Origin: an uncultured Acidocella sp.
GTDB lineage: Bacteria > Pseudomonadota > Alphaproteobacteria > Acetobacterales > Acetobacteraceae
Direction: 5' to 3'
DNA length: 64,000 bases
Assembly (NCBI RefSeq): GCF_946222605.1
Contig: NZ_CAMIIE010000004.1
Location: 31,902 to 95,901 of the forward strand
The position numbers were made by a program, and so were the translations under genes. The notes beneath the pieces are model-generated. The model worked only from the letters and a program-made list of their open reading frames with translations. It was not told the DNA's origin and made no database searches. Numbering within the stretch: position 1 is the stretch's first letter; every line of letters starts with the position of its first letter. Shown piece after piece: positions 55,559 to 63,625 of this stretch.

Positions 55559-55573
55559 GTTCTTGTTATGTTC
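55559..55573. promoter_or_regulatory. SOS-type box between the S24 repressor and a small gene
   Basis: GTTCTTGTTATGTTC fits GTTC-N7-GTTC exactly, and a third GTTC follows at 55575-55578. It lies in the 191-base AT-rich divergent gap and could serve either or both genes. Confidence 0.78.
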
Positions 55574-55633
55574 TGTTCATAGGAATATAAACCTTTCGTA
55601 ACTCAACCTCAGGTAAGGCGAAAGGAAAATCCA

Positions 55634-55867
55634 ATGTCATTCACGCTGCGCAATCTCTCTGTGCTGGCTTATGCGAACGGCTTCACGCTCTGGCACTACA
55701 AGGCCGGGAACGAAAATCTGGCGGAGGCGGGTAAGCCTGGATTTTTTGCCGATGCGGCGGATCTGATGGCGGAGGGCGACATGGTGATGCTCTCCGGCGC
55801 CGAAGGTGGGCGGATTGCCAGCATCGCCGGGGAGGGCAAGCGGATCGCCTTGCGGCCCATGGTTTAG
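55634..55867 (+). CDS. Small conserved-looking protein of unknown function
   Basis: 77 residues: MSFTLRNLSVLAYANGFTLW, then HYK and GFFADAADLMAEGDMVML. Predicted mainly beta, no signal or membrane segment. The pattern (aromatic W.Y, then GFF.DA...M..GD) recalls small phage-associated proteins, but I cannot name the family. AAAGGAAAA precedes the ATG. It is divergent from the S24 repressor across an SOS-type box. Stop overlaps the convergent DUF4232 gene by 4 bases. Confidence 0.72.
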   Translation: MSFTLRNLSVLAYANGFTLWHYKAGNENLAEAGKPGFFADAADLMAEGDMVMLSGAEGGRIASIAGEGKRIALRPMV

Positions 55868-56340
55868 CCGGGCGGTGGCGGGTCTAGCGCCAGGGGCGGC
55901 TGGGTGAGGCTGGCGGGCGCGTTGTCGGGGCCGCAGAGCGTGCCGGTGAAAATTTGGTGCAAATTGCCGCCCGGCCAGGAGAGACGCAGCTGCGCGGGCT
56001 TCAGACAGCGATTATGCGAATAGACCGGCGAGGAGACCCAGTACAGCCCGGCTGTCGCCTCTGCCCCGGCGGCCAGGCGAACGGGCGCGGCGCTGCCCTG
56101 GCGGGTGGGCTGGATGGGCAGGGGCTCGCCCTTCGCGGTCTCCAGCGCCAGGGTCGGGAAGGCAGGCAGCTGGCAGGGGGCGGGGCCGAGATTGCGGAGC
56201 ACCAGCAAGGTGCCGGAATGGGACATGCCGTCGAAATTGCCGTTTTCGGCGTCGAAGCCGAGCGAGAGCTGGTCCGGCTTGCAGACCGGCAAAGCCGAGG
56301 CAGGGGCGGCGAGACAAATAAGGAGCAAGGCGAGGCGCAT
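55864..56340 (-). CDS. Secreted DUF4232-like protein
   Basis: 158 residues. Signal peptide MRLALLLICLAAPASA, then a beta-sandwich with LSLGFDAENGNFDGMSHSG and the pattern LVLRNLGPAPCQLPAFPTLAL, matching DUF4232 (a Cys-pair domain common in secreted proteins). Function unknown. It lies downstream of ureD in the same direction, 75 bases apart, across a short degenerate repeat. Confidence 0.72.
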   Translation of the reverse strand: MRLALLLICLAAPASALPVCKPDQLSLGFDAENGNFDGMSHSGTLLVLRNLGPAPCQLPAFPTLALETAKGEPLPIQPTRQGSAAPVRLAAGAEATAGLYWVSSPVYSHNRCLKPAQLRLSWPGGNLHQIFTGTLCGPDNAPASLTQPPLALDPPPPG

Positions 56341-56415
56341 AGGCTGTATTTAGCCGCGCCGTTCTAACTCCAAGCTGTAAAATGAATGAAAATTTTTGGG
56401 GGCGGAGGGGGCTTT

Positions 56416-57138
56416 TCAAAAGGGTTCCATTGCTTCCCTCGCTTGCCCGACCAGCGCCGCCAGCGCGGCGCAGAGCGGCCCGGCCGGGCTGCCGGCCAGC
56501 GCGATGACATGGCCGGCATGATGCGCCAGCGCGCTGCAGCCGGCACCTGGCGGCAGCTTCAGGCCAGAGAGGTCGATCCCGAAGCCCCAGAGCTTGGCGC
56601 AGGCAAGGGGGCTGGCGCGCGGGGCCATATGCTCGGCGGCGAGCAGCCGGCCGTCTGCGTTGCGGGCGCGTAAGCTGGTGGTGAGCTGCCAGTCCGCCGC
56701 GCCGCCTTGCGGGGTGTGGCTGAGGAAGCCGTCGGCCAGCAGCAATTTCGCGCCTTGGCCGAGGGTGATGTCCCATGCCTGGATCAGCGCCGCGCCGGGG
56801 AGCATGATCAGCGGCCGGGTTTCATAGATCAGGCTGGCACCGGCGCCGATCTCCAGCCGGATGGTCTGGTGGGCGGGGGCGGCATCGCCCTGGCGGCGCA
56901 CGGCGGTGGCGGCGGGTTGCAGCAGATGCGCGCGCGCACCTGGGGCGAGGGTGATGTGTTGCGCCAGCGTTTCGCCGCCATGGAGGCCGCCGGAGATGGA
57001 TTGCAGCGTCAGCCGCGCCAGCCTGCCGGTGCGGGCATGGGGCGCGGTGATCGCGTACGGGTAGCCAGCGAGGCGCTGGGTCAGGCGGGTGCGGCCATCC
57101 GCGCCGGGGGCGAAGCGCAGAGAGAGTTGCGGCCTCAC
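56416..57138 (-). CDS. ureD: Urease accessory protein UreD
   Basis: 240 residues from a GTG at 57138, one base after the ureC stop. UreD-typical stretches are SISGGLHGGETLAQHITLAPGA in parts, QTIRLEIGAGASLIYETRPLIMLPGA and HTPQGG. UreD forms the scaffold with UreF and UreG that loads nickel into apo-urease. Slightly shorter than common UreD. The frame can extend upstream to 57207, inside ureC, without support. Confidence 0.88.
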   Translation of the reverse strand: MRPQLSLRFAPGADGRTRLTQRLAGYPYAITAPHARTGRLARLTLQSISGGLHGGETLAQHITLAPGARAHLLQPAATAVRRQGDAAPAHQTIRLEIGAGASLIYETRPLIMLPGAALIQAWDITLGQGAKLLLADGFLSHTPQGGAADWQLTTSLRARNADGRLLAAEHMAPRASPLACAKLWGFGIDLSGLKLPPGAGCSALAHHAGHVIALAGSPAGPLCAALAALVGQAREAMEPF

Positions 57139-57139
57139 C

Positions 57140-58846
57140 TCATCGCAACATATAGGCGCGGTTGAGCGGCACCTGCGCGGCGGGCGGGCCGGCGAGCAGG
57201 CGTCCATCCGCGCGGACTTCGAAGGTTTCGCTGTCCACCTCGATGTTCGGCAAGGCGTCGTTATGCAGCATATCCTTTTTGCCCAGCCCGTTGGTGTTGG
57301 CGATGGGCAGGAAGGGTTTTTGCACGCCGAGCTTTTCCGCGCGACCGGCCTCGATGGCGAGCTTGGAGACGAAGGTGGCGCCGAGTTTTTGCGGGGAGAG
57401 CCCCAGGCTGCCCCACATCGGGCGCTGGATGTTGGGCTCGCTATCCATCATGCTGCCATTGGCATCGCCGCATGTGGCCCAGACGATGAAGCCGCTCTTC
57501 ATCACCACGCGCGGCTTGATGCCGAAGCTGGCACGCGGCCAGAAGACGAGGTCGGCCATCCGGCCGGGCTGGATGGAGCCTACATATGAGTCGATGCCCG
57601 CGGCGATGGCGGGGTTGATGGTGAGTTTGGCGAGGTAGCGCTTGATGCGCTCATTATCGGCGCGGGCGGTCTTTTCATCCGGCAGGCGGCCCTGGCGGCG
57701 CTTCATCACGCTGGCAAGTTGCCAGCATTTGGCCTGGTTTTCGGCGAGGCGGCCCATGCCCTGGCTGTCGGTCGAGAAGATCGAGATGGCGCCCATATCG
57801 TGCAGCAGATCCTCCGCCGCCATGGTTTGCGGGCGCACGCGCGATTCGGCGAAGGCGAGGTCCTCGGGCAGGCGCCAATTCATCGCATGGGCAAGGATGG
57901 TCATCGGCAGCCCTTCATTCAACGCGTAGGCGGTGAAGGGGTTGGTGGGGTTGGTGGAGCCGGGCAGCACGTTGGCCAGGCCGTTGACGCGCAACAGATC
58001 CGGCGCATGGCCGCCGCCCGCCCCTTCGGTGTGGAACATATGGATGGAGCGGCCATTGATGGCGCGGATGGTATCCTCGCAGAAGCCATATTCGTTGATC
58101 GTGTCTGTGTGCAGGCAGACGGAAAAATCATGCCGGTTGGCGGCGATCAGGCAGCCATCGATGACCGCGCCGGAGGCCCCGAAATCCTCATGGATTTTCA
58201 CCCCCAGCGCGCCGCCGGAGACGGATTCCTCGACCGCCCCAGGGTCCGAACAGCCGCGCCCGAGGAAGCCGAAATTCAGCGGCGAGAATTCCGCCGCCTG
58301 GATGATCTGGCCGAGAATTTCGGGGCCGGAGCAGGAGACATCGAAATACGGGCCGGGCGACATGCCGATGATGGTGGTGGTGCCGCCGGCCAGAGCGTGG
58401 TCCGATTGCTGCGGGCAGAGGAAATGCGCGTGGCTCTCAATGGCGCCGGGGGTGACGATATAGGCTTCGGCATGATGCACGGCGGTGTTGGGGCCGGTGC
58501 GCAAATCTGGATGCACGCCATCCATGATATCCGGATTGCCGGCCTTACCGATGCCGACGATCCGGCCATCCCGGATGCCGATATCGGCTTTGATGATGCC
58601 GAGCACCGGATCGAGGATGGTGGCGTTCTGCACCACCGCGTCTAGCGCGCCGGAAGCGCGGGTGCCGGTGGTCTGAAAGCCTTCGCCGTCGCGCATGGCT
58701 TTGCCGGCACCGGTGGTCAGCTCATCGCCGTAGGTGGTGTAATCCTGCTCGATCTGCGCGAGCAGGCCGGTATCGCCGAGGCGGACCATGTCGCCCTTGG
58801 TGGGGCCGAAAGTGGCGGCGTAGTCGGCGCGGGTCATTTTCACCAT
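57140..58846 (-). CDS. ureC: Urease alpha (catalytic) subunit, divergent type
   Basis: 568 residues. Nickel enzyme that splits urea to ammonia and carbamate. In Klebsiella numbering the ligands are present: His134/His136 (IESHAHF), carbamylated Lys217 and His219 (GVKIHED), His246 (CLHTDT), His272 (FHTEGAGGGH), Asp360 (STDSQGMGR); flap His320 and Arg336 are kept. Flap Cys319 is Ala, His321 is Ala and Ala363 is Gly, and the loop after the first His pair is short (IIGMSPGPYFD). Ends next to ureD and follows ureAB by 3 bases. Confidence 0.94.
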   Translation of the reverse strand: MVKMTRADYAATFGPTKGDMVRLGDTGLLAQIEQDYTTYGDELTTGAGKAMRDGEGFQTTGTRASGALDAVVQNATILDPVLGIIKADIGIRDGRIVGIGKAGNPDIMDGVHPDLRTGPNTAVHHAEAYIVTPGAIESHAHFLCPQQSDHALAGGTTTIIGMSPGPYFDVSCSGPEILGQIIQAAEFSPLNFGFLGRGCSDPGAVEESVSGGALGVKIHEDFGASGAVIDGCLIAANRHDFSVCLHTDTINEYGFCEDTIRAINGRSIHMFHTEGAGGGHAPDLLRVNGLANVLPGSTNPTNPFTAYALNEGLPMTILAHAMNWRLPEDLAFAESRVRPQTMAAEDLLHDMGAISIFSTDSQGMGRLAENQAKCWQLASVMKRRQGRLPDEKTARADNERIKRYLAKLTINPAIAAGIDSYVGSIQPGRMADLVFWPRASFGIKPRVVMKSGFIVWATCGDANGSMMDSEPNIQRPMWGSLGLSPQKLGATFVSKLAIEAGRAEKLGVQKPFLPIANTNGLGKKDMLHNDALPNIEVDSETFEVRADGRLLAGPPAAQVPLNRAYMLR

Positions 58847-58849
58847 GGC

Positions 58850-59542
58850 TCAGGCTCCCTTGTAACCGCGTGCGCGGGCTGCTGCGCGGGCGGCTTGCGC
58901 GATCTCCGGATCGTCCAGCCGGCCATTGGTCAGCCCAGCCTGGCCGTGGATGAGGCGCGCGCCGGCCATGGCGACGAGGGTGATTTTTTTGGAAATGCCG
59001 GGCTCGAAGCGAATGCCAGAGCCGGAGGGCACATCCAGCCGGAAGCCGAAGGCGGCGTTGCGGTCGAATTGCAGCGCCGGGTTGGTTTCGAAAAAATGCG
59101 CGTGGGAGCGGACCTGGATGTCGCGGTCGCCGGTGTTCAGCACCTCGATCTCAAGGCGCGCGCGGCCGGCATTGAGCTCGATCTCGCCGTCTTCGGGGAT
59201 GATCTCGCCGGGGATTTCGACGTCCTGGCTTTCCTGGCCATCGGCGATGGGGCGGAAGATGATGACGAGCTTGGTGCCTTCGGGGAAATTGGCTTCGACG
59301 GCGATGAATTCGGTGAGGGTCGGCACGCCGGGTTCGACATCATCCGGGGTAAGGAGGTTTGCCGCCATATCGACGATGGCCTCGTAAGCAAGCCCGCAGC
59401 GCGCCGCCAGCAGCATCTCATCGGCGATGAGGGCGACAGCTTCCGGGTGCGAAAGCTTGACGCCACGGGCTTTCAGCCGCCGCGCATGTTCGGCGGCGGT
59501 AAAAATGGTAAGCCGTTCCAGCTCAGTCGGCGACAGATTCAT
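58850..59542 (-). CDS. ureA: Fused urease gamma-beta subunit
   Basis: 230 residues. Residues 1-100 are the gamma subunit (LSPTELERLTIFTAAEHARRL; EAVALIADEMLLAARCG), and residues ~108-230 the beta subunit (GEIIPEDGEIELNAGR; VRSHAHFFETNPALQFDR; GFRLDVPSGSGIRFEPG). Gamma-beta fusions occur in Helicobacter UreA and in several actinobacterial and proteobacterial ureases. AGGAGACC lies before the ATG. Confidence 0.94.
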   Translation of the reverse strand: MNLSPTELERLTIFTAAEHARRLKARGVKLSHPEAVALIADEMLLAARCGLAYEAIVDMAANLLTPDDVEPGVPTLTEFIAVEANFPEGTKLVIIFRPIADGQESQDVEIPGEIIPEDGEIELNAGRARLEIEVLNTGDRDIQVRSHAHFFETNPALQFDRNAAFGFRLDVPSGSGIRFEPGISKKITLVAMAGARLIHGQAGLTNGRLDDPEIAQAARAAARARGYKGA

Positions 59543-59558
59543 GCCCGGTCTCCTGGAG

Positions 59559-59600
59559 CAAAAGTTTTTTGGTGCCGCTTTTTTTCAAAAAAGCGGCTTC
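59559..59600. repeat. Family A repeat with terminator-like hairpin inside the urease cluster
   Basis: GCAAAAGTTTTTTGGTG followed by a perfect stem GCCGCTTTTTT / AAAAAAGCGGC (59574-59597). On the minus strand it stands between ureF and the ureAB ribosome site, so it can weaken or end transcription coming from pepA-ureE-ureF. Confidence 0.8.
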
Positions 59601-59603
59601 TGC

Positions 59604-60281
59604 CTAATTCGAAAATAGCTGTTGCGGTTGGGTCGGGTGGCGCATCATCGCAATGTCTGCCAACGGCGTGAACCCACCGATTTCATCCAGCTTCGGCAAA
59701 GACAACGCTACCCATTCCGCCAGACGCGGCTGCAAGCCCTGCAAGGCAAGTTGCGCATCCAGTGCCCCAATCAGCCCGAGCCTAACCGCCGCCGAGCCCA
59801 GCGCCTGCGCGCTGGAATGGGCCGATACGGCCAGCGCGGTGGGCAGATCCAGCCCGGCACCCGCCAGCACGACGCCCATCACCACCGGCAGATGCCCCGG
59901 CACCTCGCTGGCATTCACCCGGTCCCGGTAGGCCGACGCGCCCGGCGTGCCGAGGCGGACATGGGTGGAGAGCAGCGCGGCGCCAGCGCGGCGCGAGCCC
60001 TCGCGGGCGGCGGCGGCGAGGCTGAGGGCCTCGGTGAGCTCGTCAAGTTCCTTGAGCGCGTCTGGATTATTCGCGTTCAGGTAGGCGTGGGCGGTCAGCG
60101 GCCGGTCCTGCGTGGCCCAGCGATGCTGCATCTGCCCAGCCAGGAAGGAAGGCCAGTCTGTCCGGGTGAGCAGACCGTCCGCCGCCAGGCTTTCCACCCC
60201 CCAGGAGAAAGCGAAGCCGCCGGAGGGGAATTGCCCGTCGGCGAATTGCAGCCCGCGCAGGAGGTTCAGCGCGTCGCTCAC
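59604..60281 (-). CDS. ureF: Urease accessory protein UreF
   Basis: 225 residues, all helical. QFADGQFPSGGFAFSWGVESL is the conserved N-terminal block; the C-terminal PLADIAMMRHPTQPQQLFSN corresponds to the UreF tail that contacts UreD/UreG. It acts as fidelity factor for the UreG GTPase. Overlaps the ureE stop by 4 bases. Confidence 0.92.
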   Translation of the reverse strand: MSDALNLLRGLQFADGQFPSGGFAFSWGVESLAADGLLTRTDWPSFLAGQMQHRWATQDRPLTAHAYLNANNPDALKELDELTEALSLAAAAREGSRRAGAALLSTHVRLGTPGASAYRDRVNASEVPGHLPVVMGVVLAGAGLDLPTALAVSAHSSAQALGSAAVRLGLIGALDAQLALQGLQPRLAEWVALSLPKLDEIGGFTPLADIAMMRHPTQPQQLFSN

Positions 60282-60727
60282 TCCAGCACCTTCACCTTGC
60301 CGGCATGTTCCAGCTCATGCAGCCGGGCCAGGTAGGTTTCGCGGGGATGGTCGATGGCGACGAGCAGGCAGCCCTCATCGAAACGCACCCGCCAGTGCAG
60401 ATTGCCGGCCATGTAGCCCAGCTCCAGCCCGCCGCCATTTTGCGGTTGCAGCCGCAGCCAATCCTGCGCGCCGACCTTCAGCACCACGGCCTTGTGGTCG
60501 CTCAGGTACAATACCGCGCCGTCAGTGAGGCTGACATCGCGGGGCAGCGCGATAAAGCAGGGCGTGCCGTGGTCGGTCTGCGCGTGGAAGCGCCGGCGGG
60601 GCAGGTCTTCCTGTGTCACCACCAGCGTTTCCACATGCCCGCCATGATGGCCGAGATCGTGAAGTTTCCGGGCAAAAGCGGGATCTTTCTTGTCGCCCAG
60701 GATGGTTTCGATGAGCAGTTCGCTCAT
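60278..60727 (-). CDS. ureE: Urease accessory protein UreE, variant metal site
   Basis: 149 residues. N-terminal peptide-binding domain (RRRFHAQTDHGTPCFIALPRDVSLTDGAVLYL) and C-terminal ferredoxin-like metal domain. The usual YHLGN-R-H motif is YMAGNLHW here: the dimer-interface His that binds nickel is Met. The C-terminus lacks a His-rich tail. UreE normally hands nickel to UreG. Its ATG overlaps the pepA stop. Confidence 0.85.
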   Translation of the reverse strand: MSELLIETILGDKKDPAFARKLHDLGHHGGHVETLVVTQEDLPRRRFHAQTDHGTPCFIALPRDVSLTDGAVLYLSDHKAVVLKVGAQDWLRLQPQNGGGLELGYMAGNLHWRVRFDEGCLLVAIDHPRETYLARLHELEHAGKVKVLE

Positions 60728-62214
60728 GCCTCGAAGCCCCGGGCGAAATGGTCGAGCAGGCGCACGCCAAAGGCGGTTGCCCCTTTCGGGGTGACGCCGG
60801 CATCCTTGGTGGCCCAGGCCATGCCGGCAATGTCCAGATGCGCCCAGGGCGTGTTGTTGACGAAGCGCTGCAGGAATTGCGCCGCGGTGATCGAGCCGCC
60901 GGCGCGGCCGCCGCCGATATTCTTCACATCGGCAATGGCGGAGTCCAACTCCTTATCGTAGGCTTCGCCTTCCTTGGCCAGCGGCATGCGCCAGAGCTTC
61001 TCGCCGACGATTTCGCCGGAGGCGACGAGTTTCTCCACCAGCTCGTCGCTATTGGAGAACAGCCCGGCATATTCATGGCCAAGCCCGACGATGATGGCGC
61101 CGGTGAGGGTGGCGAGATTGACCATGAATTTCGGCGCGAAACGCTCCTGCGCGTAATAGAGCACATCCGCCAGCACCAGCCTTCCCTCGGCATCGGTGTT
61201 GAGAATCTCGACGGTTTTGCCGGCATAGCTCTTCACCACGTCGCCGGGGCGGGTGGCGGCGCCCGACGGCATGTTTTCAACCAGCCCGACCAGGCCGATC
61301 GCATCCAATTTCGCCTTGCGCCCGGCCAGAGCGGCCATCAGCCCGGAGACGGCGCCGGCCCCGGCCATGTCCCATTTCATGTCCTCCATGCCGGCGGCGG
61401 GCTTCAGCGAGATGCCGCCAGTGTCGAAGGTGACGCCCTTGCCGACGAAGACCAAAGGCTCTTTCGGCTTCTTTGCCTTCTTCTCATCGCCGCCGGAGGC
61501 GCCGAGCCATTGCATCACCACCATGCGCGGCTCGCGCACCGAACCCTGGGAGACCGCGAGCATGGTGCCGAAGCCGAGCTTCTCCAGCTCCTTCTGGCCG
61601 TAAACCTCGATCTTGAGGCCAAGCTTCTTCAAGCCCTCCAGCCGCTCGGCGAATTCCGCCGGGTAGAGAATGTTGGCCGGCTCGGAGACCAGGTCGCGGG
61701 CGAAATCCACGCCGCTCGCTACCGCCTTGGCGCTGCTCCAGGCGGCCTCGGCCTCCTTCGGCGCGGCGCAGAGCAGTTTCAGCTTTTTCAGCTTCGGCTT
61801 GGCCTCCTCCTTTTCGGTGGTGCGGTATTTGTCGAACCGGTAGGCGCGCAGGCTGGCCCCCAGCGCGATCTGCGCGGCCTCGTCGGCGCTGAAGCCGGCG
61901 GCAACGAGGCTGGCCTCGCTCTCCTGGCTCAGGCTGGTGGCAAGTGCTGCCCCCAGCAGCTCGGCGCGGCGCGGCGCATCGGCCTTGCCGGTGCCCAGCA
62001 GCAGCACGCGCTTATAGCCGCCGATATGGTAGAGATTGAGGCTCTGCCCGGCCTTGCCCTTGAAGCTGGCGGCCTCGATCGCCTTGGCCAGCGCGCCGTC
62101 ATGGCGCTCATTCAGGCTGGCGGCGTCCTCGCGCAGCGGCGCGTCCTCGGCCAGGGGGAACACCAGCACCCCGTCTTTCGGCAATGCGGATTTCGCGAAC
62201 AAGATCTCGACCAT
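60724..62214 (-). CDS. pepA: Leucyl aminopeptidase (M17)
   Basis: 496 residues. Two-zinc cytosolic exopeptidase. VFVGKGVTFDTGGISLKP (metal Lys/Asp), MKWDMAGAGAV and NTDAEGRLVLADVL (metal Asp/Glu and catalytic Arg) are complete. The start at 62214 (MVEILFAKSALP) has AAGGTGG upstream. It heads the pepA-ureE-ureF transcript; PepA can also bind DNA in some bacteria. Confidence 0.95.
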   Translation of the reverse strand: MVEILFAKSALPKDGVLVFPLAEDAPLREDAASLNERHDGALAKAIEAASFKGKAGQSLNLYHIGGYKRVLLLGTGKADAPRRAELLGAALATSLSQESEASLVAAGFSADEAAQIALGASLRAYRFDKYRTTEKEEAKPKLKKLKLLCAAPKEAEAAWSSAKAVASGVDFARDLVSEPANILYPAEFAERLEGLKKLGLKIEVYGQKELEKLGFGTMLAVSQGSVREPRMVVMQWLGASGGDEKKAKKPKEPLVFVGKGVTFDTGGISLKPAAGMEDMKWDMAGAGAVSGLMAALAGRKAKLDAIGLVGLVENMPSGAATRPGDVVKSYAGKTVEILNTDAEGRLVLADVLYYAQERFAPKFMVNLATLTGAIIVGLGHEYAGLFSNSDELVEKLVASGEIVGEKLWRMPLAKEGEAYDKELDSAIADVKNIGGGRAGGSITAAQFLQRFVNNTPWAHLDIAGMAWATKDAGVTPKGATAFGVRLLDHFARGFEA

Positions 62215-62301
62215 GCGACCACCTTCTGTCTTCAAACTGCCGCAACCATATCACCGCCGCGCATCTTGGCCAGCCGGGGGGAGGGGGATAAGACTCTGCG
62301 T

Positions 62302-63060
62302 ATGCAAGACCTTCTTTCGCTCGCCGTGCGCCTGGCCGACGCGGCCGCTGTCACCATCCGCGCCATCCGCGCCGCCGGGTTCGAGGTGGAGACCAAGGGC
62401 GACGAGACCCCGGTGACGATCGCCGACCGCCAGGCGGAGGCGCTGATCACCGCGGGCTTGCGGGACGCGGTGCCGGCGATTCCGGTGGTGGCGGAAGAGG
62501 AGGTGGCGGCCGGCCGGATCACCGCGCCGGGGATGATGTACTGGCTGGTGGACCCGCTGGACGGCACCCGCGAATTCACCGCCGGGCGGGATGAGTTCGC
62601 GGTCTGTATCGGGCTGATCGTGGGCGGTGCGCCGGTGCTGGGGGCGGTGGCCTCGCCGGCCTTGAACGAGCTGCATTTCGGGCTGGTCGGGCAGGGGGCG
62701 TGGCGGCGGCAAGGCGGGGCGGAGGCGCGCATTCAGGTCCGGCGCCCGCCAGAGGAGGGGCTGAGCGTGTTCGCCTCCCGCCACTACCAGGACGCGCCGG
62801 AGCTGAAAGCCTGCCTGGCGGATTACCGGGTGGCGGAGCTGGTGAATATCGGCTCGGCGCTGAAATTCCTGCGTCTGGCCGAAGGGGTGGCGGATTTCTA
62901 CCCGCGGCTGGGGCGGACGATGGAATGGGACACGGCGGCGCCGCAGGCGGTGCTGGAGGCGGCCGGCGGGGCGGTGCTGACGCGCGAAGGGACGGCGCTG
63001 CGCTACGGCAAGCCGGGCTGGGAAAACCCGGATTTTTTCGCCTGGGGTAAACGCTCTTAA
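62302..63060 (+). CDS. cysQ: CysQ-like 3'(2'),5'-bisphosphate nucleotidase (inositol monophosphatase family)
   Basis: 252 residues. Li-sensitive phosphatase motifs: VVAEEEV (metal Glu), DPLDGTREFTAG (metal Asp-Asp), and WDTAAPQAVLEAAGG (third Asp). The TREF and WDTAA wording favours CysQ, which hydrolyses 3'-phosphoadenosine 5'-phosphate, over SuhB or HisN. The start is ATG 62302; the far longer open frame upstream is a shadow of pepA. Confidence 0.87.
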   Translation: MQDLLSLAVRLADAAAVTIRAIRAAGFEVETKGDETPVTIADRQAEALITAGLRDAVPAIPVVAEEEVAAGRITAPGMMYWLVDPLDGTREFTAGRDEFAVCIGLIVGGAPVLGAVASPALNELHFGLVGQGAWRRQGGAEARIQVRRPPEEGLSVFASRHYQDAPELKACLADYRVAELVNIGSALKFLRLAEGVADFYPRLGRTMEWDTAAPQAVLEAAGGAVLTREGTALRYGKPGWENPDFFAWGKRS

Positions 63061-63104
63061 TCTCGCCATCATGAAGTCATGATCCGGCGCACTATATCAT
63101 CATC

Positions 63105-63599
63105 ATGAAACGCATTCTTGTTCCCCTTCTGGTGGCCGGGTCGCTGGCATCCCTTACAGGCTGCGTCTATGGCTCTGGTGGTTATGGGTATGACCGCCCG
63201 GATGGCGGTTATTATTCGTCGGGCGGCTATTCCCAACCGGGTGGCTATTATTACGGCCAGCCCGGCTATGTGTCCGGTGGCGGCGTCTTCGTCGGCGGCG
63301 GCGATCATGATGGCGGCTGGCATGGCGGCGATCGCGACCATGATGGCGGCTGGCATGGCGGACCGGACCGGCGCCCCCCGCCGGGCGGCTGGCATGGTGG
63401 CGGTCAGGATGGCGATGGGCATGGCGGCCCTGGCGGCCGGCCCGGAGGCCCGGGTGGCGGTCCGGGGGGCGATCATGGCGGCGGTCCCGGCCCCGGGCAT
63501 GGCGGGGGGCCTGGTGGTGGCGGCCCGGGTGGTGATCATGGCGGCGGGCCGCAAGGCGGCGCCCATGGGAATTCTTTCTTCGGTTTGACCAATCAATAA
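63105..63599 (+). CDS. Gly/His/Asp-rich repetitive lipoprotein
   Basis: 164 residues. Lipobox LTGC in LVAGSLASLTGCVYGSG. A Tyr/Gly section (GGYYSSGGYSQPGGYYYGQP) is followed by imperfect repeats of the type HDGGWHGGDRDHDGGWHGG and then PGGGPGGDHGGGPGPGHGG. The His/Asp content could bind metal ions; that is inference. The start of the mature part resembles the lipoprotein at 54583. Confidence 0.78.
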   Translation: MKRILVPLLVAGSLASLTGCVYGSGGYGYDRPDGGYYSSGGYSQPGGYYYGQPGYVSGGGVFVGGGDHDGGWHGGDRDHDGGWHGGPDRRPPPGGWHGGGQDGDGHGGPGGRPGGPGGGPGGDHGGGPGPGHGGGPGGGGPGGDHGGGPQGGAHGNSFFGLTNQ

Positions 63600-63625
63600 C
63601 GGGGCGCTGCTCCGGGTGAGGATTC

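Noticed and set aside
60748..62301. Very long plus-strand open frame opposite pepA, continuous with the CysQ-like gene
   Set aside because: It is the complement of a well-supported pepA. The translation is His/Gln/Gly-rich without any family match, as expected from GC-rich antisense codon bias. Only the part from 62302 is a gene.
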